From assembly GCA_944989445.1 (NCBI GenBank), contig CALYLW010000343.1, positions 437,501-501,500 on the forward strand: 64,000 nucleotides of DNA. Direction: 5' to 3'. The stretch is from Ampullaceana balthica. Its lineage: Eukaryota; Mollusca; Gastropoda; Lymnaeidae. Both the position numbers and the translations under genes were made by a program. Positions 1-11,092 of the stretch are shown piece after piece. The number at the start of each line of letters is the position of its first letter. The stretch's first letter is position 1. The notes beneath the pieces are model-generated. The model was given only the letters and a program-made list of their open reading frames with translations, was not told the DNA's origin and did not search any database.

Positions 1-60
1 TCGCACTAAAACACGTCACACTCGTCAGTCCATTCCACATAAGTGGTGTGCCCACGGCAA

Positions 61-523
61 GCTGGACGATACGATACAGATAAAATCCTAACAGCTGGAC
101 GATACGATACAGATAACATCCTAACAGCTGGACGATACGATGCAGATAACATCCTATCAGCTGGACGATACGATACAGATAACATCCTAACAGCTGGACG
201 ATACGATACAGATAACATCCTAACAGCTGGACGATACGATACAGATAACATCCTAACAGCTGGACGATACGATACAGATAACATCCTGACAGCTGGACGA
301 TACGATACAGATAACATCCTAACAGCTGGACGATACGATACAGATAACATCCTAACAGCTGGATGATACGATGCAGATAACAACTTAACAGCTGGACGAT
401 ACGATACAGATAACATCCTAACAGCTGGACGATACGATACAGATAACATCCTAACAGCTGGACGATACGATACAGATAACATCCTAACAGCTGGACGATA
501 CGATATAGATAACATCCTAACAG
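61..523. repeat. 33-bp minisatellite, about 14 copies
   Basis: Head-to-tail copies of a 33-bp unit containing GCTGGACGATACGATACAGA. Because 33 is a multiple of 3, open frames on both strands run through the array with an 11-residue repeat. I treat these as artefacts. One unit near 361-393 is the most divergent. Confidence 0.95.
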
Positions 524-528
524 AAGAG

Positions 529-588
529 TTAGACGCTATAAATGAGGTTTAGACGCTATAAATGAGGTTTAGACGCTATAAACGAGGT
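529..588. repeat. 20-bp tandem repeat, 3 copies
   Basis: Three copies of a unit containing TTAGACGCTATAAATGAGG. The array directly abuts the 33-bp one, and a stray piece of that 33-bp unit (AACATCCTAACAG) follows it near 588-602. Confidence 0.85.
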
Positions 589-729
589 AACATCCTAACA
601 GTAGAGTCGCTAAAGATTCGATAACATCTTAAGAAAAAATTTCGATTAGCTAAAACTTAAAAACGCGCATTTTTTTCTTTCTTTAAGCCTTTGTTAAAAG
701 ACCACGGTTTACATTTTTCAATTTTCTCC

Positions 730-909
730 GTTAAAACTACCAATTTAACGTTAAAACTACCAATTTAACGTTAAAACTACCAATTTAACGTTAAAACTAC
801 CAATTTAACGTTAAAACTACCAATTTAACGTTAAAGCTACCAATTTAACGTTAAAACTACCAATTTAACGTTAAAACTACCAATTTAACGTTGAAACTAC
901 CAATTTAAC
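730..909. repeat. 20-bp minisatellite, 9 copies
   Basis: Nine nearly identical copies of GTTAAAACTACCAATTTAAC. Only two single-base variants are visible (AAAGCTAC and TTGAAAC). Confidence 0.95.
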
Positions 910-1098
910 GCTAACCATAAAATAACGGAACCTAATTACACTAGAGAATCCCAGTGAATTACCAACCGACTGGTTGTAGGTTAGCTACATCATTCCAATT
1001 ATTGCAGCCATCGGAGGGAAACTAAATAGTTTTTTGTTTTTTTTAATGCAATCTGACGGCGAATTTTTGTATTGATCTTACTTTTGGTAGATGAGACA

Positions 1099-1490
1099 TT
1101 AAATTGTGGATGTCATTAAATTGCGAATGTCATTAAATTGTGGATGTCATTAAATTGTGGATGTCATTAAATTGTGGATGTCATTAAATTGTGGATGTCA
1201 TTAAATTGTGAATGTCAATTAATATGTGGATGTCATTAAATTGTGGATGTCATTAAATTATGAATGTCAATTAATATGTGGATTTCATTAAATTATGGAT
1301 GTCATTAAATGGTGCATGTCATTAAATGGCGGATGTCATTAAATGGTGCATGTCATTAATTTGTGTATGTCATTAAATTGTGAATGTCCTTACATGTTGC
1401 ATGTCATTAAATGCTGGATGTCATTAAATGCTGGATGTCATTAAATGCTGGATTTCATTAAATGCTGGATGTCATTAATAGGTGGATGTA
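1099..1490. repeat. 17-bp minisatellite, about 23 copies
   Basis: Copies of ATTAAATTGTGGATGTC. Units are uniform on the left and increasingly diverged on the right (ATGGTGC, ATGCTGG variants). The gradient suggests the left part was homogenised more recently. Confidence 0.93.
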
Positions 1491-1594
1491 GAATGGAAAA
1501 ACAGCTTGCTTTCAATTTAGATGTGGTGTGAGAGATTCAAGTTATGGCGTATTCAAATATTTTGTATAAAATAATTTAATTTTGTTACATCATT

Positions 1595-1747
1595 TGTATG
1601 ACAATTGGTGACAAGTGTGTGTGCTTAGACTCTAACTAATCAAGTTGTATGACAATTGGTGACAAGTGTGTGTGCTTAGACTCTAACTAATCAAGTTGTA
1701 TGACAATTGGTGACAAGTGTGTGTGCTTAGACTCTAGCTAATCAAGA
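1595..1747. repeat. 51-bp tandem repeat, 3 copies
   Basis: Three almost identical 51-bp units beginning TGTATGACAATTGGTGAC and ending in CTAACTAATCAAGT. Confidence 0.93.
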
Positions 1748-1905
1748 AGTTGAAACAGAAACGATCCCTTAATTCATACATTAAAATGACTCTTCTGGCA
1801 GCCCCGTAATCAAACACCTAATTTCTGAACTCACTAAACCCAGAAATCGATTTGTTTTTCCACATTTCTATCACGTGATGGGTCACTACTGCTATGAGAC
1901 AAGAT

Positions 1906-4211
1906 GCAGTTAGTTGAAAGGGTGAATCAAATATGTAGACAGTGAGTTGGGCTTTTATTCGGTATAAAACAGACATCACTGTTGATACAAAGGACCGCAA
2001 AAACTAAATCGTACATCAAGCTAACTGGCAGTGTGATGGATGTGTGATGGCAGTTAGTTGAAAGGGTGAATCAAATATGTAGACAGTGAGTTGGGCTTTT
2101 ATTCGGTATAAAACAGACATCACTGTTGATACAAAGGACCGCAAAAACTAAATCGTACATCAAGCTAACTGGCAGTGTGATGGATGTGTGATGGATGTGT
2201 GATGGATGTGTGATGGATGTGTGATGGATGTGTGATGGATGTGTGATGGATGTGTGATGGATGTGTGATGGATGTGTGATGGATGTGTGATGGATGTGTG
2301 ATGGCAGTTAGTTGAAAGGGTGAATCAAATATGTAGACAGTGAGTTGGGCTTTTATTCGGTATAAAACAGACATCACTGTTGATACAAAGGACCGCAAAA
2401 ACTAAATCGTACATCAAGCGAACTGGCAGTGTGATGGATGTGTGATGGATGTGTGATGGATGTGTGATGGATGTGTGATGGATGTGTGATGGATGTGTGA
2501 TGGATGTGTGATGGATGTGTGATGGCAGTTAGTTGAAAGGGTGAATCAAATATGTAGACAGTGAGTTGGGCTTTTATTCGGTATAAAACAGACATCACTG
2601 TTGATACAAAGGACCGCAAAAACTAAATCGTACATCAAGCGAACTGGCAGTGTGATGGATGTGTGATGGATGTGTGATGGATGTGTGGTGGATGTATGAT
2701 GGCTGTGTGATGGATGTGTGATGGCAGTGAGATGGATGTGTGATGGATGTGTGATGGATGTGTGGTGGACGTGTGATGGATGTGTGATGGATGTGTGATG
2801 GCTGTGTGATGGATGTGTGGTGGATGTGTGATGGCAGTGTGATGGATGTGTGATGGCAGTTAGTTGAAAGGGTGAATCAAATATGTAGACAGTGAGTTGG
2901 GCTTTTATTCGGTATAAAACAGACATCACTGTTGATACAAAGGACCGCAAAAACTAAATCGTACATCAAGCGAACTGGCAGTGTGATGGATGTGTGATGG
3001 ATGTGTGATGGATGTGTGATGGATGTGTGATGGATGTGTGATGGATGTGTGATGGCAGTGTGATGGATGTGTGATGGATGTGTGATGGATGTGTGATGGC
3101 AGTGTGGTGGACGTGTGATGGATGTGTGATGGATGTGTGATGGATGTGTGATGGATGTGTGATGGATGTGTGATGGATGTGTGATGGATGTGTGATGGAT
3201 GTGTGATGGCAGTTAGTTGAAAGGGTGAATCAAATATGTAGACAGTGAGTTGGGCTCTTATTCGGTATAAAACAGACATCACTGTTGATACAAAGGACCG
3301 CAAAAACTAAATCGTACATCAAGCGAACTGGCAGTGTGATGGATGTGTGATGGATGTGTGATGGATGTGTGGTGGATGTGTGATGGATGTGTGATGGATG
3401 TGTGATGGCAGTGAGATGGATGTGTGATGGATGTGTGGTGGACGTGTGATGGATGTGTGATGGATGTGTGATGGCTGTGTGATGGATGTGTGATGGATGT
3501 GTGATGGCAGTGAGATGGATGTGTGATGGATGTGTGATGGATGTGTGATGGGTGTGTGGTGGACGTGTGATGGATGTGTGGTGGATGTGTGATGGTTGTG
3601 TGATGGCAGTGAGATGGATGTGTGATGGCAGTGAGATGGATGTGTGATGGATGTGTGATGGATGTGTGGTGGATGTGTGATGGATGTGTGGTGGATGTGT
3701 GATGGCTGTGTGATGGCAGTGAGATGGATGTGTGATGGATGTGTGGTGGATGTGTGATGGATGTGTGATGGATGTGTGGTGGATGTGTGATGGCTGTGAG
3801 CTGGATGTGTGATGGATGTGTGGTGGATGTGTGATGGATGTGTGATGGCTGTGAGCTGGCTGTGTGGTGGATGTGTGGTCGATGTGTGGTGGATGTGTGG
3901 TGGATGTGTGATGGATGTGTGATGGCAGTGTGATGGATGTGTGATGGATGTGTGGTGGATGTGTGATGGATGTGTGATGGATGTGTGGTGGATGTGTGGT
4001 GGATGTGTGATGGATGTGTGATGGCAGTGAGATGGATGTGTGATGGATGTGTGATGGATGTGTGGTGGATGTGTGATGGATGTGTGATGGATGTGTGATG
4101 GATGTGTGATGGATGTGTGGTGGATGTGTGATGGATGTGTGATGGATGTTTGGTGGATGTGTGATGGATGTGTGATGGATGTGTGATGGATGTGTGATGG
4201 ATGTGAGCTGG
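1906..4211. repeat. Nested array: 122-bp cassettes separated by an 11-bp minisatellite
   Basis: A cassette of about 122 bp, starting GCAGTTAGTTGAAAGGGTG and ending TCAAGCTAACTG, occurs six times, at 1906, 2050, 2304, 2525, 2856 and 3209. Each cassette is followed by a block of the 11-bp unit GATGGATGTGT with GCAGTGTGAT and GGTGGATG variants. The blocks lengthen from about two units to an 880-bp final block (about 3330-4211). Histidine/threonine/serine-rich - strand open frames through it are repeat artefacts. Confidence 0.95.
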
Positions 4212-4419
4212 CACCCATCACTGAAATAACGTTCAGCTGGCAGAACTCCATGTTTAATAACAGAAACCACTCAAGCATGACCCAAGATGAACATTAAATC
4301 GTTCCACACGACTGAACATGCTGGTCTGTAGCAGCTCGCATGACGATGAATGGAGTTCTTTATGTGCCCCCCCCAGCACCCTTTTCCCACTTTTTAAAAA
4401 TAAAATCATCAGTAGGTTA

Positions 4420-4779
4420 GAATAAATAAAGGTAAAAAAATGATTTTTAAAAACGACGTTTTTTACAAGTGGACTAAAAAGAAGAAAATAATTTAAAACT
4501 TGTAAGTTCAAGTAATTCGATTTAATATGACTAAAACGTGGGGCGGGCGCTTATGAGTTTTAATATATGCGGTTCACTCATTCTCTCACTTATAGATCTC
4601 TCTTTTGCCTTCTAAATTAGAAATCTTTAATTTTTATACCAAACACCCGCCCCACGTTTTTAGTCAAATTAAATGAAAGTACTTGAACTTACAAGTTTTA
4701 AATAATTTTCTTCTTTTTCGGTGCACTTGTAAAAATGTGGTTTTTAAAAATCATTTTTTTACCTTTATTTATTTTATTC
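4420..4779. repeat. Fold-back (large inverted repeat) element
   Basis: The arm at 4420-4549 reappears as its reverse complement at 4645-4779, around a loop of about 95 bp. Both arms carry the GTGGGGCGGGCG/CGCCCGCCCCAC end and a TAAAAAATGATTTTTAAAAA-type stretch. A third, poorer copy of the right arm continues to about 4870. This is typical of a fold-back MITE, but I could not identify target duplications. Confidence 0.75.
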
Positions 4780-4949
4780 TTTTTAGTCCAATAATAAAAA
4801 TCTTGGTTTCTAACAATATTTTTTTACCTCTATTTATTTTACTAAACACCTCATCAGCGCCCGCCCAAAGTTTAATAACAAAGCGATGAGGTCACGGGGT
4901 GAACTCGTCACGTGCAATTCAACTACGGCTGGCGGCCATAGATGCTTAT

Positions 4950-5345
4950 GTAAAGATAAACTAAGGAATGCATTAATTTAATTACGGTACATTCGATCGA
5001 TCTGAAATTTTGATACAATGTATTGTCATCCAATATCTATCTGTGATAAAATTTTGAGCTCTCTAGGACCATCAAAAGTGGTTTAATTTTACGTTGGCAA
5101 ATTTGAAAAAATGCGGACAGACAGACACGAAAGCAAGTATACAATTAAATATAGATAAACTAAAAAGTTCAATAATTTAATAACGGTACATTCGATCGAT
5201 CTGAAATTTTGATACAATGCATTGTCATCCAAGATCTATCCGTGGTAAAAATTTTGAAATCTCTAGGACCATCACAAGTGGTTAAATTTTACGTTGGCAG
5301 ATTTGAAAAAGTGTGGACAGACAAACCACCAACAAACAAACAATG
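4950..5345 (+). repeat. Dispersed TCGATCGA-core repeat, two copies in tandem
   Basis: Two copies (about 4957-5135 and 5150-5330) of a dispersed repeat containing AAACTAA..GCATTAATTTAATTACGGTACATTCGATCGATCTGAAATTTTGATACAATG, here given in part. The left part of this sequence also occurs at 15290, 16270 and 35045, and on the - strand at 15600 and 37050. Its GTCATCCAAGATCTATC continuation is shared only with 35045. No coding capacity was seen; it is probably a non-autonomous element. Confidence 0.7.
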
Positions 5346-5484
5346 CCACAGGAACGAAAACGAGTTAATAAAAACGTGGTTAAAAAGGCTCAATTCTTGA
5401 GTCAAAAGTATGGACTCACGGTATAAAGTCGATAATATAATCTAACACAACGACTATAAATAACTTGCCAGCTATTTATACAGG

Positions 5485-6214
5485 CATCAGTTTATATACA
5501 GATCAATTTATGAACAGATCAATTTATAAACAGATCAGTTTATAAACATATCAATTTATAAACATATCAATTTATAAACAGATCAGTTTATAAACAGATA
5601 AAGCTATAGACAGATCAATTTATAAACATATCAATTTATAAACTGATAAATTTATAAACTGATAAATTTATAAACAGATCAATTTATAAACAGATCAATT
5701 TATAAACAGATCAATTTATAAACTAGCATCAATTTATAAACAGATCAATTTATAAACAGATCAATTTATAAACTAGCATCAATTTATAAACAGATCAATT
5801 TATAAACATATCAATTTATAAACAGATCAATTTATAAACTAGCATCAATTTATAAACATATCAATTTATAAACATATCAATTTATAAACTAGCATCAATT
5901 TATAAACAGATCAATTTATAAACAGATCAATTTATAAACTAGCATCAATTTATAAACATATCAATTTATAAACATATCAATTTATAAACTAGCATCAATT
6001 TATAAACATATCAATTTATAAACATATCAATTTATAAACTAGCATCAATTTATAAACATATCAATTTATAAACATATCAATTTATAAACTAGCATCAATT
6101 TATAAACAGATCAATTTATAAACATATCAATTTATAAACTAGCATCAATTTATAAACAGATCAATTTATAAACAGATCAATTTATAAACTAGCATCAATT
6201 TATAACAGATCAGT
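5485..6214. repeat. 16/18-bp minisatellite with trimeric higher-order repeat
   Basis: Copies of AGATCAATTTATAAAC (16 bp) are interspersed with an 18-bp variant, TAGCATCAATTTATAAAC. From about 5712 the order becomes regular: one 18-bp unit followed by two 16-bp units, giving a 50-bp higher-order unit repeated about ten times. Confidence 0.95.
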
Positions 6215-6740
6215 ATATGTGCCAGTAAACGATGCTCACATTTACAGCTTAAACACAAAAATATTTTCATGGCAAGGGAAATAAATGTTAATCAATCGGA
6301 TACACGTTTTGGTAGATCCACCAGTGGGAAGATATTTCAATGTACAAAAGGTCTCTACATCACGCATGACTGACCCGATGTCCCACCATGTTAAACTTCC
6401 CGGCACTTCCTGTGATCTCACGACTTGAATCACATTCACCAAACCTGTCATTTTTTTGTACTATTAAAGATGATTTCTCCAAATCTATCATACTTATAAA
6501 AATATCCAAATAAAATAAGCTCTTTTAATTCTAATATTCAGGGGTTGTCCCCCAGCCTCACTTTGTTACCAGTTTGAGAATCCCCGTCTCAAGAGTACTG
6601 TGTACATTGAATGCGATCTAAGATTGAATCTAAGGATCTCATCAAAAATATTATCAACTTCATCTGAGCCTTAAGCCTGTTATTGATTTTTTTATTAATG
6701 GCCCCTCCCTCCCCCCAGGTCTAATGATACAGAATTACTT
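6215..6740. other. Non-repetitive spacer
   Basis: No convincing gene, RNA or element was recognised. The 69-residue - strand frame at 6242-6451 has no family resemblance I can name. Confidence 0.4.
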
Positions 6741-6743
6741 TGT

Positions 6744-7650
6744 TACCTTGTTGCCATGCCAACAGAGAGGTCCAACAAAGACAGCAACGGTTACCTTGTT
6801 GCCATGTCAACAGAGAGGTCCAACATAGACAGCAACGGTTACCTTGTTGCCGGGCCAACCGAGAGGTCCAACAAAGACAACAACGGTTAGCTTGCTGCCG
6901 GGCCAACCGAGAGATCCAACAAAGACAGCAACGGTTACCTTGTTGCCATGCCAACAGAGAGGTCCAACAAAGACAGCAACGGTTACCTTGTTGCCATGCC
7001 AACAGAGTTCCAACAAAGACAGCAACGGTTACCTTGTTGCCATGTCAACAGAGAGGTCCAACAAAGACAGCAACGGTTACCTTGTTGCCGGGCCAACCGA
7101 GAGGTCCAACAAAGACAGCAAGGGTTACCTTGTTGCCGGGCCAACCGAGAGGTCCAACAAAGACAGCAACGGTTACCTTGTTGCCGGGCCAACCGAGAGG
7201 TCCAACAAAGACAGCAACGGTTACCTTGTTGCCGGGCCAACCGCGAGGTCCAACAAAGACAACAACGGTTAGCTTGCTGCCGGGCCAACCGAGAGATCCA
7301 ACAAAGACAGCAACGGCTACCTTGTTGCCGGGCCAACCGAGAGATCCAACAAAGACAGCAACGGTTACCTTGTTGCCGGGCCAACCGAGAGATCTAACAA
7401 AGACAGCAACGGTTAGCTTGTTGCCGGGCCAACCGAGAGGTCCAACAAAGACAGCAACGGCTACCTTGTTGCCGGGCCAACCGAGAGATCCAACAAAGAC
7501 AGCAACGGCTACCTTGTTGCCGGGCCAACCGAGAGATCCAACAAAGACAGCAACGGTTACCTTGTTGCCGGGCCAACCGAGAGATCTAACAAAGACAGCA
7601 ACGGTTAGCTTGCTGTCGGGCCAACAGAGAGGTCCAACTAAGACAGCAAC
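6744..7650. repeat. 48-bp minisatellite, about 19 copies
   Basis: The unit contains GTTACCTTGTTGCCGGGCCA and CCGAGAGGTCCAACAAAGAC. Forty-eight is a multiple of 3, so every frame on both strands that lacks a stop in the unit stays open; this yields a 329-residue frame. Two sub-families alternate: CCATGCCAACAGAG at the left and CCGGGCCAACCGAG through the centre and right. Confidence 0.95.
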
Positions 7651-7739
7651 GGTTGGCTTGCAGCCACACAACGAAACCTCAACATCATTTAGGACACCAA
7701 CTTCCACCAAAGGACCCAAAAGTAATTAGGACACCACTT

Positions 7740-8420
7740 CCACCAAAGGACCCATTAGTACAGCTAGGACAATGCGGAGATTCTAAAATACAGCAGCACA
7801 TTTAGAACACACTTTGGTTCTCAAAAACGCAGGGGTATTAAATGAACAGAGGTTCTAATATTGTGGCCCACACAAAAGGACATGAACAGGTAATGTTGGA
7901 GGAGATAATTACTGTTCAAAGAAAATCTCATCAGAGGAACCAATTGTTATATATTATTGTTTATTTATAGATAGTTTGTATCCCACAATTCCTTCCTTTA
8001 AAGTGAGTATGTTAAACAGCACCTTCAGTTGGTAGAATCTTAGAGAGACAGAAATCCTTTGTTCAGACCCGGGTGGCGCTGTGTTACGTGAGCTCCAAAT
8101 GAAGTGGTCCGTGCTATCCGTCTGCTTAACCAACACGCAGTGAACCAATCAAACGATTCTGTTTGACGGACAGCGATTGGCCCCGTACGATGGCGAGCTG
8201 TCCAATCGATACATCAGTCTCGTCATCAAGGTGAGTTGATGATTGATGGAGGACAGGTAAATAGGTGGCATTAACCTAGATTTGAATTTAAAGGACTTTT
8301 TTGCCATTGATTATTCCTTTGTGTTGAAAGTACAACTTTCAGTTAGACAGTATGATAGTGATTGACACGTGTGGGGCGGGGGGAGCGGGGGTTTGGGATT
8401 AAATGGTTAAAATGTAAAGA
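7740..8420. other. Non-array spacer with CCAAT boxes
   Basis: This is single-copy-looking sequence. Three CCAAT or ATTGG motifs lie near 8144, 8176 and 8202. The candidate exon at 8174-8230 sits among them. Confidence 0.35.
8174..8230 (+). CDS. Candidate short coding exon (unassigned)
   Basis: A frame open from 8144 to 8230 ends at AAG followed by GTGAGT, a strong splice donor at 8231. A weak acceptor (GACGGACAG) before 8174 would give a phase-0 exon reading RLAPYDGELSNRYISLVIK. The peptide looks protein-like, but I cannot assign a family. An alternative reading starts at ATG 8189 in another frame. With no partner exon identified, this could be chance. Confidence 0.2.
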
Positions 8421-8760
8421 GCAGGATGGTGAGATGGGATGACGTCAGGATGGTGAGATGGGGTGACGTCAGGATGGTGAGATGGGGTGATTTCAGGATG
8501 GTGAGATGGGGTGACGTCAGGATGGTGAGATGGGGTGACGTCAGGAGTGTGAGATGTGGTGACGTCAGGATGGTGAGATGGGGTGACGTCAGGATGGGGT
8601 GAAGTCAAGATGGTGAGATGGGGTGACGTCAGGATGGGGTGACGTCAGGATGGTGAGATGGGGTGACGTCAGGGTGGTGAGATGGGGTGACGTCAGGGTG
8701 GTGAGATGGGGTGACGTCAGGGTGGTGAGATGGGGTGACGTCAGGATGGTGAGATGGGGT
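8420..8760. repeat. 24-bp minisatellite containing CRE palindromes
   Basis: The unit is TGACGTCAGGATGGTGAGATGGGG. A perfect TGACGTCA occurs at 8440, 8464, 8512, 8536, 8560, 8584, 8624, 8640, 8664, 8688, 8712 and 8736; the missing positions have TGATTTCA or TGAAGTCA. TGACGTCA is the consensus cAMP-response element bound by CREB/ATF bZIP dimers. Whether these sites are used is unknown. Confidence 0.93.
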
Positions 8761-8763
8761 TAA

Positions 8764-8822
8764 GAGTTGTGATTGTGGAGTGTTCCTGTCGGAGTTGTGA
8801 TTGTGGAGTGTTCCTGTCGGAG
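8764..8822. repeat. 28-bp duplication
   Basis: Two copies of a 28-bp unit beginning GAGTTGTGATTGTGGAGTG, directly following the CRE array. Confidence 0.85.
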
Positions 8823-8864
8823 TCGAGCTTGTTTTATTTATAAAGGTGAGAACCTACAAATATT

Positions 8865-9187
8865 TGTACGCCATCATTGGTCAGTTCTATACAAAAGACG
8901 TTGGTGCGGCATCATTGGTCAATTCTATATAAAAGACGTTGGTGCGGCATCATCCAAGTACAACACCATCCAAGCACAACACCATCCAAGCACAATATCA
9001 TCCAAGCACAAAACCAAACAAGCACAACACCATCCAAGCACAACACCATCCAAGCACAACACCATCCAAGCACAAAACCAAACAAGCACAACACCATCCA
9101 AGCACAACACCATCCAAGCACAACACCATCCAAGCACAACACCATCCAAGCACAACACCATCCAAGCACAAAACCAAACAAGCACCA
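8865..9187. repeat. 40-bp duplication followed by 16-bp minisatellite
   Basis: Two copies of a segment of about 56 bp with CATTGGTC and AAAGACGTTGGTGCGGCATC (8873-8950) lead into about 15 copies of CATCCAAGCACAACAC. Three units are AAACCAAACAAGCACAAC variants, spaced regularly (a higher-order pattern). Confidence 0.93.
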
Positions 9188-9189
9188 CG

Positions 9190-10015
9190 CCAGCCCTGCT
9201 CACGGCGCCATGACGAAGTGACTCATACCCAGCAGCTGTGTGTGCGAGAGAGGGTGTGTGTGTGTGTGTTATCGCGACTCTGCCTGCCAGTGTTCAATAA
9301 GACAGGTAGCCGTGACAGACAAAGAAACCGCGAATGAGGTAACTAGCTCGTTTTTTTTTCCGCGTGTCCCTACGATGCCACACTCATGAAGATTTGATAA
9401 GGTATTTTTTAGAACTGGTTCTGTTTTCACAGGTCCTTTAGATGTTTTTGAAATGTCCTGGTTTTTAAATGTTGATGTGATCTAATCTCTTTGAAAGAAA
9501 CCCCGTGTAGTAATTTGAACTTTTATCATATGGAACGTGAACATGTTGAAATGATACAGTTCAGCCAAAAGAATGAGTTGACAGACCTCAGCTAATAGAG
9601 TGACAGACCTCAGCCAATAGAGTGACAGACCTCAGCTAAAAGAGTGAGTTGACAGGCCTCAAGCTGACTCTCCCGACGCATGCTCTGATACAAACTATGA
9701 TACAAACTATGATACAATCAATGATATACACCAAGCTATAAGTCCAAACATTTTTCCATATATTTATGACGACTTCTTCATACAACACACCAGCTACCGA
9801 GTGAGCTGACGACTTAATCACAGCACGAGTTGTTGCCCTTTCTCCTAATCAGTGCTCGCACCTGAGTTCAAGCCCCTGCCACTACGTCACGCCTTAAAGT
9901 TTCCAATTTGTTTGGAGAGTTCAGAGTCGTCTGACACCGAACACAACTATTATAATCCTATTTCGTCAAACCGACCAACTACTTCCATCTCAAGTTTGTA
10001 GTTTTGTTAGTACGG
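9190..10015. other. Spacer with a short (TG)n run and a minor repeat
   Basis: It holds a TGTGTGTGTGTG run near 9255 and about four copies of a unit around AGAGTGACAGACCTCAGC (9585-9655). The right end (9900-10019) could be the 5' untranslated part of the candidate first exon at 10020. Otherwise nothing was recognised. Confidence 0.4.
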
Positions 10016-10019
10016 GGAA

Positions 10020-10060
10020 ATGTCTCGGATCAGAATTACATTTCGTGTGACAGGCCCCGA
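10020..10060 (+). CDS. Candidate first coding exon (unassigned)
   Basis: An ATG at 10020 opens a 41-nt frame reading MSRIRITFRVTGP plus two bases, ending exactly at GTGAGTAT, a near-consensus splice donor (10061). The -3 base is a purine. The preceding 120 bp are ordinary mixed sequence suitable for a leader. The family is not recognised and no downstream exon could be linked: an array starts 400 bp later. This could be a real first exon whose next exon is far away, or a chance ATG plus donor. Confidence 0.28.
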
Positions 10061-10434
10061 GTGAGTATCTCTATCCTCTCTGGTCGACGGGCGAGGGGTC
10101 GTGGCCCACATGCCCGATAGTGTGTGGGGGGGAAGGGGGTAGTTCGTCTTGTCTGATTAAGTCACGCGGGTGTTTAGGGGACAGGGAAATGGTGGCTTCA
10201 GAGAGGGTGAGAGTGACTACACAACACAATTTAACAGTGTTCTACCCCCCCCCCAACGCGAGATGACCGTACAAACTCAGGCAGTAGCCAGAGTGATGGA
10301 GTACGTGAACTATGGGAGTAGGGGGGGGGGAGAAGAAATGATATTCGATCTTGGTTTTCAATAAACACGCCGCTCGTAATTTATGGACTGGGTGAGGTGC
10401 AACGGTGAATAATTTAGTCGTTTATTTCATACTG

Positions 10435-11084
10435 GAAGCTGTAATGTGGTTAGCGCACCAAAGTGAACTACTGGAAATGTTGGTAGCTGTGGGTAGTGCT
10501 AAAAACTGAACTACTGGAAGATGTAATGTTGGTAGCTGTGGGTAGTGCTAAAAACTGAACTACAGGAAGATGTTATGTTGGTAGCTGTGGGTAGCGCACC
10601 AAAGTGAACTACTGGAAATGTTGGTAGCTGTGGGTAGTGCTAAAAACTGAACTACTGGAAGATGTAATGTTGGTAGCTGTGGGTAGTGCTAAAAACTGAA
10701 CTACAGGAAGATGTAATGTTGGTAGCTGTGGGTAGCGCACCAAAGTGAACTACTGGAAATGTTGGTAGCTGTGGGTAGCGCACCAAACTGAACTACTGGA
10801 AGATGTAATGTTGGTAGCTGTGGGTAGCGCACCAAACTGAACTACAGGAAGATGTAATGTTGGTAGCTGTGAGTAGCGCACCAAAGTGAACTACTGGAAA
10901 TGTTGGTAGCTGTGGGTAGTGCTAAAAACTGAACTACAGGAAGATGTAATGTTGGTAGCTGTGGGTAGCGCACCAAAGTGAACTACTGGAAATGTTGGTA
11001 GCTGTGGGTAGCGCACCAAACTGAACTACTGGAAGATGTAATGTTGGTAGCTGTGGGTAGTGCTAAAAACTGAACTACAGGAAG
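10435..11084. repeat. 43/49-bp minisatellite with higher-order pattern
   Basis: Units end in ATGTTGGTAGCTGTGGGTAG and continue with either TGCTAAAAACTGAACTAC or CGCACCAAAGTGAACTAC. A 43-bp form (GGAAATG) and a 49-bp form (GGAAGATGTAATG) recur in blocks of three (about 141 bp). The array resumes at 12402 after the hAT insertion. Confidence 0.93.
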
Positions 11085-11092
11085 ATGTAATG

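Noticed and set aside
3230..4278. Three overlapping - strand frames of more than 300 residues rich in His, Thr, Ser and Pro
   Set aside because: An 11-bp repeat with no stop on that strand keeps all three frames open. There is no unique sequence other than repeat cassettes.
6740..7729. 329-residue + strand frame with a 16-residue period
   Set aside because: The 48-bp unit is a multiple of 3 and lacks stops in several frames on both strands. No unique domain is attached.
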